This document shows positions 40,501-51,900 of a DNA stretch of 64,000 nt, piece by piece. Origin of the DNA: Melanocharis versteri (Eukaryota > Chordata > Aves > Passeriformes > Melanocharitidae); the NCBI GenBank assembly GCA_013397845.1, contig VZTG01000476.1, forward strand, positions 219,009 through 283,008, in the 5' to 3' direction. The translations under genes and the position numbers were made by a program. The notes beneath the pieces are model-generated. The model saw nothing but the letters and a program-made list of their open reading frames with translations, was not told where the DNA came from and made no database searches. Position 1 is the first letter of the stretch. The number at the start of each line of letters is the position of its first letter.

Positions 40501-42329
40501 GATGTGACTAGACTGTTATGAATGATAAACAAAGTAAATAATTTTAAATAATGAACATTATTATTTTTGTTGTTTATCTAGACAAAGGTTGATCATACTT
40601 TATTTGTTGACTTTGAAGACAAATAACCTTGTCAGGGGAGGCCTAATTGCCAACCATTACCATATGTGCTTGCAGCGTTTGAAATATGCACTTGTGTTCA
40701 TGAAGGTAACTCAAGCCAGACTCAACTCTCCACACGCAGCCAAATTTTGATTTTCTGGTAGAATTTGCCTGCCTGCCTCTTCTGGGGGCTTGGATTAGTG
40801 CTTGGATGAAATGCCCTGACTCGGTCCCAGCAGATGAAATAGGAATTCCAGCTGTGAAGGATTCCTGCAGCAGAACCATCTCCCAGCACAGCAGACTCTG
40901 AGCGGGAGCTCGTACACTTTCCTCACTCAGGGCCCAACGTTTTGTGAGACATGGATTCTCCTTCAGGCCGAGGTTAAGCAAAGAATGACATTTCTTTTGC
41001 TCCCATCCTACAGAAGATGTTGGGTGGAATGTGCTAAAGTGGCAGATGGCCCAGGCCCAGAGCAGTGTGTTGCAGTGCTTAGCAAGAGCTGGTGATGCCT
41101 CCAGGACAGAGAGAACTCATTCATAAATTTGCTTGAGCTTGGGACAGTGCTTTCTGCTGCTTCTCTTGATCACCCCTGAAATTCAACGTTTTCACTAGAA
41201 ACCCAAGTTGAAGAGGAAGACGTAACATTGCGTGAGTAAAAGTATTTTTCAGTGAATATTTTTAAAGCATAGTAGATAACTTTTAATTATACATTCCCGT
41301 ACATTGCAAGCACTGCAGCACAAAGCCAGTCCAAAGACCGGCTAGAAACAAAAGATATTTCCTCCTCTCATTATTTAAGCAAGCCAATCGTTTCTGAAGA
41401 TTTTAAATGGACAACAGTCAAGTCATGATTTTGCTTAACTATGGATGTAAGGAGCAGTTACACTGGGACTGCATGAAAACAAGCAGGTGAGATCAAGCAC
41501 ATGCATTTGCTTACCCTTTCATGTGCACAAATTTACTTTAATCTTGACAGTTCTTAACAGCATTAAGTTAAGGATCACCAGCTTGTATGGGAGCTGGCTC
41601 TCAAAATGCCATCAGGAAATAAAGATCCTCATCCTTGCTTCAGACTGCCTTCCTACTACAGTAGTAGAATTTAAGCCATGCCTTGTAATTGTTTATTTCT
41701 TTGATGTCACACACATACACATGGCTTTATTGATATTTCCATAAAACATCTTAGTTATTCCCACTCTGACATATTTATTTGCTGTACTCGATTTTTTTTT
41801 TAAATCATTTATATAGCTATGAATTAAGTATCTACATATAGACTATAAATCAAATCATGTTAATCTGACAAAACAGGTAGATTCCAGTGCTAATATTATC
41901 CCACTGCTGCATTTGTGACAACTGGAAGAGTTTTACCAGAAAGGAAGAACAAAACTGCTCTCAGGCTGCTACTTTGGAATTGTCAGCAGCTCAGAACTGT
42001 TATCTGAAAGAGAAAATTTTGTTAAAAAGTTAACTATCACCTTAAATGTATTTTATATTATCCATTTTTTTATAAGCATCTTTTACCATCTCCCATTTAC
42101 ATCAGTTGCATGTTTTGGATCAAAGGCACTTAGGGGGGTAACAATAAGACCCAGATCCAGATTTGCCCCCCTAGAAGTGTTCTCAGGCAAACATGGATCA
42201 AAATGAACTCTTGAGGATTTCAAGGTTCCCAAGATAACCTCTTATAAAGTTTAATAAGGCACCTCAGACCCTAAGCTGATTTTGTACCCCTGAGCAGGCA
42301 GGACCAGGGGAATCCAGAAATGTCTGTTG

Positions 42330-42440
42330 GAGGAACATCTGGAGGTCGTCTGCTCCAGCCTGAATGAAGCAGGATGATCACCAAGACCAGAAATTACAGG
42401 AATGGTCAGGATGGTCACCCAGATCAGGTATGGCCAAGAA
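42330..42440 (-). mobile_element. Possible degraded CR1 relic
   Basis: The text 'gaacatctggaggtcgtctg' followed by 'ctccagcctgaatgaagcag' resembles the antisense 3' part of other CR1 subfamilies (a 'ggaggtcatctagtccaacc' type block). Similarity fades quickly and no second diagnostic block is present, so this may be chance. Confidence 0.3.
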
Positions 42441-44528
42441 CAGGAATGACTCTATGTCCTCCTGGCCAGACTGTGCAGTCAACACTGCATCGCTGACAGC
42501 AAGCATGAAGATGGGAGAAAGAAAATGTTTCCAGGCTCCTTCCTTCTCATGTTACAGCTGAGAGCTTAAGCCTCTTGCAATAAGCTAAGTGCAGCCTTTA
42601 CATAAATCATGTCTTTTGCCCACTAATCAGCTGCATTAGAATTAATAAAAATGTAAAGAGAAGATCTTAGATTAATTAGCAATTGAGTACGGACTACACT
42701 TTTATTATTTGTGGATTTTAGGCAGTTGCAAGAAGATCTCTTTAGTGCATAGCACACAGCCAAAAAGCAAAGACATGCATCTATAAATCTCATAAATTTA
42801 TATTGCACTCTGTATATATAGAATTGCTGCTTGCATGTAGCACACACATTATTACAGTGCTGAACAAAACTGCTGTTCCAAAATTATGCTCTGCAATTCA
42901 CCTTTCCAGAAAATACTGCTATAAGCGGTGTCCAGTTTTCACTCTGGGTCTGTGTTGCCTCTAATTTTCCAGTTTGCTTGAATGAAACAGAAGGTCGAGT
43001 GACTGGTCCAAAATTCCAGAGCCAGTCCAAGGCTCAGCTGGGTACCAGGACTTGCTTACACCACACAATCTCCTTGCACCACACAGCATCCCACAGGGCA
43101 ATGGCAGAAGAGGATAATGAGATTGCCAGTTATTTTTCTCCATCAAATAAAGTGAGATTGCCAGCTTTTTTTTCTCTATGATGTAGTATTTCTTGTATTC
43201 TAGTTTTAATTTAGAAACCTTCTAAGCTGAGGCTGCTACACAGCCTTAAGAGAGGAAATACCACAGAAGTACTCAGAGCAATAAACAGTACCCAATCCTT
43301 TATCATGACCTGCTTGTCACAGCTACGTTTATTTTGCAGTCTTCCTGATCTGAATTTGTGAAATTGAGTTCTTGGATGAAGCACTGCAGAAGGGATTTTG
43401 AAAGCACACTGACAAAGGGATGGAGAGCTGGAGTCTGTTCCCACAAAATCAGCAATAAAGTTGACTTCAATGAGCTCAGGGTGAGGTCGGGAATGACTCG
43501 ATGCAGCAGCACACCCCTGGTTCCAGTGACCTGTTTCAGTGGGCTTGAAAGCCACTTTTGGAGGCAGTCAGACTCCATCCTGCTTTGCCGTCAAACTGAG
43601 GTCAGACAGAGCCGGTGGAGGCAGGAAGATCTGACACTGAGAACATCTAAATTCCTTTGTAGGCTGATCACATCTTTCAAACGCAAACATTGAGGCACTT
43701 TGGAAATGAATTGCATATGAGAAATTTAAATAAATTAAGAGCTGTAGCTTACTGGTGTCGCAGCATTTTTTAATGCAATTAATAGCATATCCAATGGATT
43801 GCTCTTCTAAGATAGGTGAATTATCAGAGAGATGGCTCTTATCTACTACAAATACTCTTTTGTGACGTGCTGGGTTTTCTGAAGGTCAGCCATGCTGTGA
43901 TGTGAGTGACTGTTGCAAATATCACAGTTCTCTCTCGTACTGTTCCTGTTGTTATTATAAGAATTGCATAAATACTCAGCCCTTGACTCTTAGTTTTGAC
44001 AAGAAGCATGGTGTGTCCCTGAGACTGAAACAACAACAGGTGCATGGGGAAAACCAGAGAAGTGGGCTGGTGCTTTTTTCCATTTATTGAAACTATAGAG
44101 TGAAATGACAGTTTGAGAGGTTAAATCCCAGTCTGAGTTGCAAGTCAAGTTAAACAAGGAAAAAATTTGCTTTGATGAGACAGATTTAAGAATGTTGCTG
44201 TAATGAAGGATAATTATGATGATGGAAATTAAGGACAGAATTATGATCATTGAAAACTCAGTTGTGGCAGATATTAAAAGACCCTGGAGTTCTGGGGCTG
44301 TTAAACATTACCATTAAAATCCTGGTAATTAGCAATACTTGACAAAGGATGGGTGAACATTTAGTAGAACGAAACCTGAGTATTACTTTCTGATAATCCT
44401 GTTAAATTGCACACTCTATTACATGTTTATGTCTTCTGTGGCTGAGACTCTTGATGACATAGTTGGTTTCCAGCATCTAAACCTTCCATCTTACTGTTTT
44501 GGAAATAGATTTGACTGGGGAAAAAAAA

Positions 44529-44542
44529 AGAGAGAGAGAGAG
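44529..44542. repeat. Short (AG)7 dinucleotide repeat next to A tract
   Basis: A run of nine A (44521-44529) continues into seven AG units. Confidence 0.85.
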
Positions 44543-44982
44543 AAGAGAATATACTAGAAAACTTCTTGCACTACATTCCACTGCTCTAATCAAGCACAGA
44601 CAAGATATATAAAGGTCTAATTCCCATGAAAGTTAACTTGTGACCCCGTTCTTGGTCCTGTACAACTGAAATGTCCCAGTTCCTCTACGGCTGTCTAAAG
44701 TTCATTTCAGGGATCTAGGGTATGCATTATTCCACTCTCTTCAGTGAATTTTTTGGGTGCTTTAAGTAAGGGAACTGGTTTTTTTTTTCTACTTTGAGAG
44801 ATCTCCTTAGTTTATCTGTCCTTGGTTTACAAGGAAATCTTCTGATCGTCTGTGTAGAGATCAAGTGCAGTGAAAGGTCATCCAAAAGACCAGGGACGTG
44901 TAAGATTCAAAGGTAATATTCATAGTGGTGGGTACCAGGATGGTTAGGTAAGATTTGATTAGTTTATGGATTATTTTCAACC

Positions 44983-45115
44983 ATTTGAAAATGAAGTGGT
45001 TTGGGTCCTAGAACACAAAGAAGAAAGAAATTGCTAGACTATTCTTATTTGAAAATGAAGTGGTTTGGGTCCTAGAACACAAAGAAGAAAGAAATTGCTA
45101 GACTATTCTTATTTG
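44983..45115. repeat. Perfect 64-bp tandem duplication
   Basis: The 64-bp unit at 44983-45046 is repeated base for base at 45047-45110, and the first five bases of a third unit follow. The unit begins atttgaaaatgaagtggttt and ends gactattctt. No mismatch was found between the copies. Either the duplication is very recent or it is an assembly error. The DNA around it is not repetitive. Confidence 0.97.
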
Positions 45116-45889
45116 AGCCAATTTAGAAGAATTTACCACTTGACCAGCAACTAGTTCCTATTACTAGAGTCCAGCCCTGCAAACCCACAGCCCTGGCAGC
45201 CCCAGTGAAGAGTCCTGGTGCCCACAGCAACATTCTGAAGTGTGAAATATTTCTGCACCTCCAAGCTCCCATCCCGGCACTGCTGGGGACAGGGATCAGC
45301 TGTGCATGGCTGATCCTGCTCGTGTCACCACGATTTTAACTCCACGTTGCAAACCTCGTTTCCCCCACAAAGAACACCTCCTCTCTGAGTGACCTGTTTT
45401 TAATGACCTGATTTATCATGGTCAGATATAGGATTTTTATCGCTGAATTTTGAATATTGCATTTAAGGCACTTTTTTTTTTAATTGCAGATATTTTACAT
45501 AAAAATTGCCTTATATTACAAAAATTATACTCTGTAGTTCTCATGAGCAGTCTCCTTCTCATATCTCTCACATTTTGATACCTCATTGTGCATGGCTGAG
45601 TGGGTGGGATAACTGCAACCCAGGCTGCAGCTCTGCAGTACCAACCTTGGTCAGGCATGGCCTGTGCTGTCTGAGGAAACACACTTGAAACAGAATTTTG
45701 TGTCCTGCCCTCAAATTTCAGCTGTATCTGCACTATGGGTGCCTCAAAATTGTGACATTTTTGAGAGCTCCCACTAGGGCCAGAATGCCAGAGGCTGCAG
45801 TGTTCTGCCAGCTCTGTGCAACCTGGCTGCAGGTGGAGTGATGGAGCCCAGGGAAAGCTGCAGGTAAGCACTATCTCTGACACAGAGAA

Positions 45890-45896
<7 letters not shown>

Positions 45897-45920
<24 letters not shown>

Positions 45921-45949
45921 NNNNNNNNNNNNNNNNNAAAAAAAAAAAA
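45897..45949. other. Assembly gap (17 N) inside a poly(A) tract
   Basis: 24 A (45897-45920), 17 N (45921-45937), then 12 A (45938-45949). The gap is best explained by failure to sequence or assemble through a long homopolymer, so the true tract length is unknown. Any frame crossing it is meaningless. Confidence 0.95.
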
Positions 45950-46922
45950 GTTTGGTCCTAAACATTTTTAACATAATATTCAATATTCGTAATCAGTTAT
46001 TGCTTTCTTAGCACTCTAATAAAGAGTCACTGAGACCCAAACAGGTATGACAAATTTCTGCTCCTGCTGGCATTGGGAAAATTACCTGCATCGTGTTCCA
46101 GACTTTGGGTTCATATAAAGTATTCATGAAGATACACACCAGCCAACTAAATACGTGCAGCAGCTCATAAAATCTGCACTGAAACATGTCATTCCTCACA
46201 TATCTGGAAAGCCTCCAGATACTGTGTCAGGCCACAGCTGACTGAATATTATCAATTCAGCAAACAAATTTTTCCAACTGCCTTTGGATGATCATTCCCA
46301 GCTGGTGACTGACCATGTCAGGCTTCAATGGCTTATAATAGTTTTTAAAGTAAGCAAAAGATTAAGTACAACTTCAGAGAGTAGAGAGAGACTCCACCCT
46401 AAAAATGCTATTTTCCCCTCTCTAGCTCCCATCCCAAGGCACAAACACCATCAAATCTGTGATGGGGTTTATCTCCTCAGGGGATCTCTCTCCATGGCAG
46501 CCAAGCAGCCAGGAGAGGAGCTGATGTTTGTAGATGTGCCAGCAGCCTAAGAGGGAAAAGGACACAACACAGACTGCAAAAAAGAGATGAAAAGGAGTCA
46601 GCAAATCTAATGAAGTGTCTGCTCAGGAGGGGCAAAACCAGAGCAGAATAAAATGTTACAAGAACTGAAAAAGAAGGAAGCAGCTTATTGCTGGTAAAGA
46701 CGATGAGTAATCAGGTTATCCCACATAAGCTGTGGAAAAGGCTGAAATCCCAGGAGGGAATGACACCACGAGACCACGGCTCAAATGCTGCTTGTAGCTG
46801 ATTGAAATTTCTGGAAAAGAGATCTTTCAACGAATTATTTCTTCCTGATTGTGAGAAGGGGATCTTCCTCCTGTCACAAGCATTTTGTTCAAGAGAGTTG
46901 TAAGAATGCTTAATTTAATATA

Positions 46923-47221
46923 TCATAGAATCTTCTTCCAATCCCTCTGCCATGGGCAGGAGCACCTTCCTCTAGACCAGGTTGCCTAAAACCTCATCCA
47001 ACCTGGCTTTGAACACTTGCAGGGATGGGGCAGCCACAGCTTCTCTGGGCGCCCTGTGCCAGGGCCTCACCACCCTCACAGGGAACAATTTCTTCCTAAT
47101 ATCCCATCTAACCCTGCCCTCTGTCAGCCTGAAGCCATTGCCCCTTGTCCTGGCACTCCCTGCCCTTGAAAAAAGTCCCTCTCCAACCTTCCCGTAAGTT
47201 CCCCTTTGGGTACCAGGAGGC
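46923..47221 (-). mobile_element. CR1 LINE fragment, 3' end and upstream body
   Basis: A minus-strand CR1. On + it opens 'tcatagaatcttcttccaat', then 'ctgccatgggcaggagcacc', 'catccaacctggctttgaac', 'cagggatggggcagccacag', 'agggcctcaccaccctcaca', 'ttgtcctggcactccctg' and 'gaaaaaagtccctctccaac'. About 300 bp. It is one of the better preserved copies here but still lacks any coding capacity. Confidence 0.94.
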
Positions 47222-48847
47222 TGATACGTATCAGTAACATTTATTTCTACGAGAAGGAATATCAGGATGCTGCAGGAGATAACCTGTAAATGCAGTAGCG
47301 TGAGCTGTGAAACCCTGGAGCAACTTTTCCCATAGTCGTTCCGTGCAGCCTGGCTGCTTCCCAGGGAGCTCAGAGCAAAGTAGTTGAAATAATACCACCA
47401 TCTGCTGGGCAGCTGGGTAATTCAGGGAGTGGAGAGCTCCTCTGCAGGCGAAAGTGTTTGTCACTCCCAGCCACTGCTTCTCTGGTACACACTAGAACAT
47501 GCCTGGTAAGCCCTCGTCACGTAATTCTTAATTATTCCTATTGCTGATGCCGACTGATGCTTTTCCAGGCTGCTTGCTGTGTAAGACATGGCTAAATAGA
47601 TACATAACGAAACATGTCTGCCCTACATGACATAAGGAGGGAATTGGGGAGCATTTTTCACAGCATTTCCGTGTGGGGAGCAGCACCCCTACAGCAGCTG
47701 TGCCCTGTGAAAGTTCTATGAATTTAATTCCCGTCAGGACTGATATCATTTGCTCTCCCAGATCTGTTGCTAGGTCACATGCAGCTGCTCACATTGAGCC
47801 TGGGAAGCAGAAACCCAGAAATAGCGATGTCCACTGACAAGTTGAGATGCTTGCCACGGCCAGATGTGGGGAACAGCATGTCACAAAGACCCTGGGATGA
47901 TTCTTGCAGGAATTATAAATGCAGCAGGATCACTTGCTGTTGGATGTATCAGACTTACTGTAGCCTCATTTCTGACCCAAGTATTTTCCAGGGAGGACGT
48001 GAGGCCTCTGTGACACATCGGTGGCATTCTGCAGGAACGAGCTGAAAAGCCACAAGCCTGCCAGCTCAGCCAACGTGGGAAAGGCTCATCACCTTCTGTA
48101 GCCTAAGGCACAAACAGGGATGATGTGGCTGGGATCGCACGGAGCTTTTCCCCTGCCCCGCCAAGTGACCAAAGACTTGCTGACAGTGGGATCAGTAGAG
48201 AAAACTTTCACAGGAACCAGAAAAAAAGGCTAAAGCATGTGCCTGTTACTGTGGGGGGACAATCTGCTGGGGTCCCTCGAATGAAGATGAGTGACAGCCC
48301 TCTTGTGAAAAGTCAGGGAGATTTTCCATTTCTGCAGAGGAAAAATTGCTGGAGTTACGCAAGACCTGCCCCCACTCCATCAGCTTTTTGATTTTTTCCA
48401 AAGTTATAAAAGCTGTGACGCCTCCAGCTATTTCAGACCCCCATGGGGAAAAAGGAAAATAGGATGAAGTAATTCAACCTCCTGAAACTCCTGCAGGGTG
48501 CTACTGAAATTTAAAATGCTTCCCTTTTTGGAAAGAGATGCCCAGAGGAGACGCAATCTGCTACCTGAGCTGCAGAGGTTTGCCTGGAGGCAGGACAGTG
48601 CCATGTGCAGTGGGATGCTGCTGGGTGAGGATGGTGAGGCCAGATGAAGGACTTGGCCATTTGGTTATGGAATACGTGGAGATTGGGGGAATATGTGACG
48701 ATGCAAAGGCTGAGGGAAGGCACAAGCTCAGGCCAGGTCTTGTAGTAGTGTGGGCAGGGGTGCAGCTGCAGCAGCTGGGGGCCCTGCCAGGGCTTCCTCC
48801 TGGGATGATCAGTACAAAAAAAAGACTCCCTGGGGATATATGAATTG

Positions 48848-48927
48848 CTTTTTTTCCTGTTTTTTTCTGGTTTTTTTGTTTGTTTTGTTTTTTGTTTTTG
48901 TGGTTTTTTGGTTTTGTTGGGTTTTTT
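48848..48927. repeat. T/G-rich low-complexity tract
   Basis: About 80 bp made almost wholly of T with scattered G (runs such as gttttgttttttgtttttg). The minus strand reads as an A-rich tract with C, as found behind old retroposed sequences, but no retroposon body was identified. Confidence 0.85.
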
Positions 48928-51900
48928 AGATCAGTTCCTCTTTAGTGTTAATGTATATCTTCGCAGCTGTTGGTAGATCCCTACCCTCAGGAACTTACTT
49001 TGCCTCCCATTAAAAAAAAAATAAAATCCTTCCTATATATTTATTCACTTATAAATGAAAATTGATAGCATCAGATAGCCAAGGTGCAACTTTTCCATCA
49101 GCAGCAGGAGCATCAGTAGGTCCTGTGTCTTTATAATGATTAAATACCATTTGTGTTGGTCACACGTGAATGAAGCTGTACCAGGAGCTGACTATCTTAC
49201 CCAGAAAGGACCTGGCTGACAATTTTTTATGTGTGTTTTTAAACGTATTCCCCAGCTATCCTCTGGTTCATGCCAACATATCACTACATGAGATGCACCT
49301 GCTTCAGCACGGTTTCTAGAGCGATGCAGAGAATGTGGTCAGAAAGGTTGGATGAAACTTAAGAGTTCATCAAAACTATCAAGGAATTATTTTCCTTGAG
49401 GTAGCTGAGAGTAATCCAATTACTTAATATAATAACGTCAAATTATGGGAGAGATTATTGTAACGCTGCCAAAATATTTGCCAAATAAAGTGGGGAGAGG
49501 ATATTTTCAGTTCAGCTGTGGAATGACCACATCTGCACAATCCTGTGAGTATTTTTGACCTGAATGACCTTCAGGCTGTGACCTTCAGACTCTGCTTATT
49601 ATATCTGTAAATAAACTCAGGGTGCTACTTCTCCTGGTGCAACTGCTGCAGAGAACATCATGTGGAGAAAGGAAATATATTTAAATGCAGTATTACAACT
49701 GGGTCATCAGAGACAGTTCTGTGTGCTTTGCAAGAGCTTTCTTGCAAATACCATGTGCCAGAACTTTTTCTTCCATATTTTCCTTCTCCAGTTTTTTGAT
49801 TTAAAGTACCCTGTTTCTTTTTGAAGCGTCAATTTAGCTGTGCCATGCTTTGTATTACCATCAAGGCTCGCTGTTCTAGTTACCCCAGGAAAACACTGTT
49901 TTCTGGGAATGCGAACACTAAGAAATCTGTTGCTGAAATAAATCATTTTCTTTTGTATGGAGATCAAGTAATTCAGTGCTTACTTCAGAAAAGACAATAC
50001 AACATATATTGTGAGTCCATTAACAGCAACAACAAATCTTTTCTGGCTCTAAAGGAAGAATTAATTATTTACATGTTTCTCATTAACTTTTTACCTACTG
50101 TTAACAGTAGGTTTTTAAAAGAATTCCTTTCTGCCTGTGATCAAAGTTTTCAACAAGCCCATCTATAAGCAGCATATTTAGCCATTTTAAATTATTTGCA
50201 GTCTGTCACAAAATGACATTAGCAATTTGTAGGCACTGCTGAAATGCTGCAGGTATTCCAGAAATTCCTCACAAGTCTTTTTGAGCAGCCAGTGCTTTCA
50301 TCCACTGCCCTTGACGTGCTGTTGGAGATTGTGCAAATGTTAAAATACCACCTGTATCTTGTCTTCACCTTACAGAGTAATAAGAAACCTCATGAGAGAC
50401 TTGAAGCTGCCCGTAGACTCATCCATGGGTCTGGTGGTCATGTGTTTCTCTGGAGTTTGATCTCTGCTTTAGCACCTCCTGGTAGAACAGGTGGTGGAAT
50501 CTTGGCCAACAGAAAATGGGTTCATACTGCTATTTTAGGGGAAAAAATTGTGAGTTTTTTCCAGCTAAACCTGGAGTCAGTTTTGGTAAGACAGTCTCAG
50601 GGATTGTGATTAAATGGTTTTCATGATTCATCTGAAAATCTTATAGAATCATTAAAATTCTCAGTAATTTCAGCAAAACAAGTAGACCAAATTATATTGT
50701 CTTTTGGTACCATTTTGACTCAGATCCTAAAACACAGAGAAAGCCAGAACTTACTAAAATATATTTCTATTTATTCTTCGGTTTAATGAACCACTTAGAC
50801 CCTCATGTCTCTGTGAGCTTGTGCAACTGAATCTCGTACTAATTGATTTGCCTTCCAAACAATAAATTAAAAAAAAAAAAAACAAAACACAACAATAGAG
50901 AAGGTTAATATAATGGGAATTAGATTCTTAGATTTACTGATTCACACTAGAAAGGGAAGCATGCCTTTCCAAACTGGCCGTTGATATTCCTTTGCATCAC
51001 TGAAGTGCCTCATTCCCCAAGTGCTCATCTCCAGTTTTGGGCTCTCCAGGGCCTGGAGGATCCTTAACTCAGGGGCACTGAGGTGGGGTTTATCCAAAGG
51101 CTGAAAATGTGGCTGGTGCAACCATTCCTGCTCCATGAAACAGCCAGTTTCTGCTCTGTGACCCACTCCAGACTCGAGGAAGCGTTTGTGATGTGACAAG
51201 CCAGACTGTTCATTTTATCAGGCATTGCCCAGCACCAGCTGCTCCTGAGGAAAGTTCAGCAAACTTGATAATGAGCACTGGGGGAATAACAGAAGTTTCC
51301 TCTTCAGCTGAACAGTACTTGGCTCATATCTTAAATATTTTGTGTCCATTATACGGTCAAAAATGCTGTGAAAGGTCTGTGTAAGCTCTTGGTTTTCATA
51401 TTGGTGTTTAGCCCACATTAGACACACAGAGAAAATTCAGTGTTGTGTAATGCTATTGAATATCACAGATTTAAGATTTATTACCAAAGGACATTGCACT
51501 GAAAGAACTTACTGGAAACAAAACAAAACCTGTGACTTGGTGATGGATGACTTTGTTCTCTAGTCTTACACCAATTATTTAACAAAGCATTTGTTACATT
51601 TGACTTTAGGCCAACCAACGATGTGAGTTGACATTTTCTAGAATATTTTAAGGAACTGACAATTTGCAATACATTAGCAAGCCCGAAAAAGAGCAAAGCA
51701 CATTTAGATGGAGTTATAAAATCAGATACCTTGATAACTTAGCCAATGGTATTTAGTCATAATTTAGCCATTGATATTGAGTCAGTTCTACTAAGTGTGT
51801 AACAAAATGCTGGAACAGAATGAATCATAAGCTCCATGTCCCTTAATGCAACTTATTGAGTTAACTCTTCAGCAAGATGCCATTACCTGCAGTGATTACA

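Larger units (their letters stand above)
31516..46922. other. Long AT-rich desert
   Basis: No gene is supported. It holds the possible CR1 relic at 42330-42440, the 64-bp tandem duplication at 44983-45115 and the poly(A)/N gap at 45897-45949. The longest open frames (34690-35160 on -, 45437-45883 on -) show no domain, signal peptide or splice support. The section 34,600-35,200 is somewhat richer in GC but otherwise unremarkable. Confidence 0.55.

Noticed and set aside
45840..45880. Strong donor-like CTGCAG|GTAAGC
   Set aside because: The frame leading into it opens only about 100 bases upstream and has no acceptable acceptor.
45437..45883. 148-codon minus-strand frame next to the poly(A) gap
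   Set aside because: Its sequence resembles no family I know, and it lies on the strand opposite to the possible retroposon tail.
44998..45960. Possible target-site duplication (gtttgggtcctagaac against gtttggtcctaaac) framing a retrocopy that ends at the poly(A) tract
   Set aside because: The two words differ by an indel and a base, the left word lies inside the 64-bp duplication, and no transcript-like body is recognised between them.
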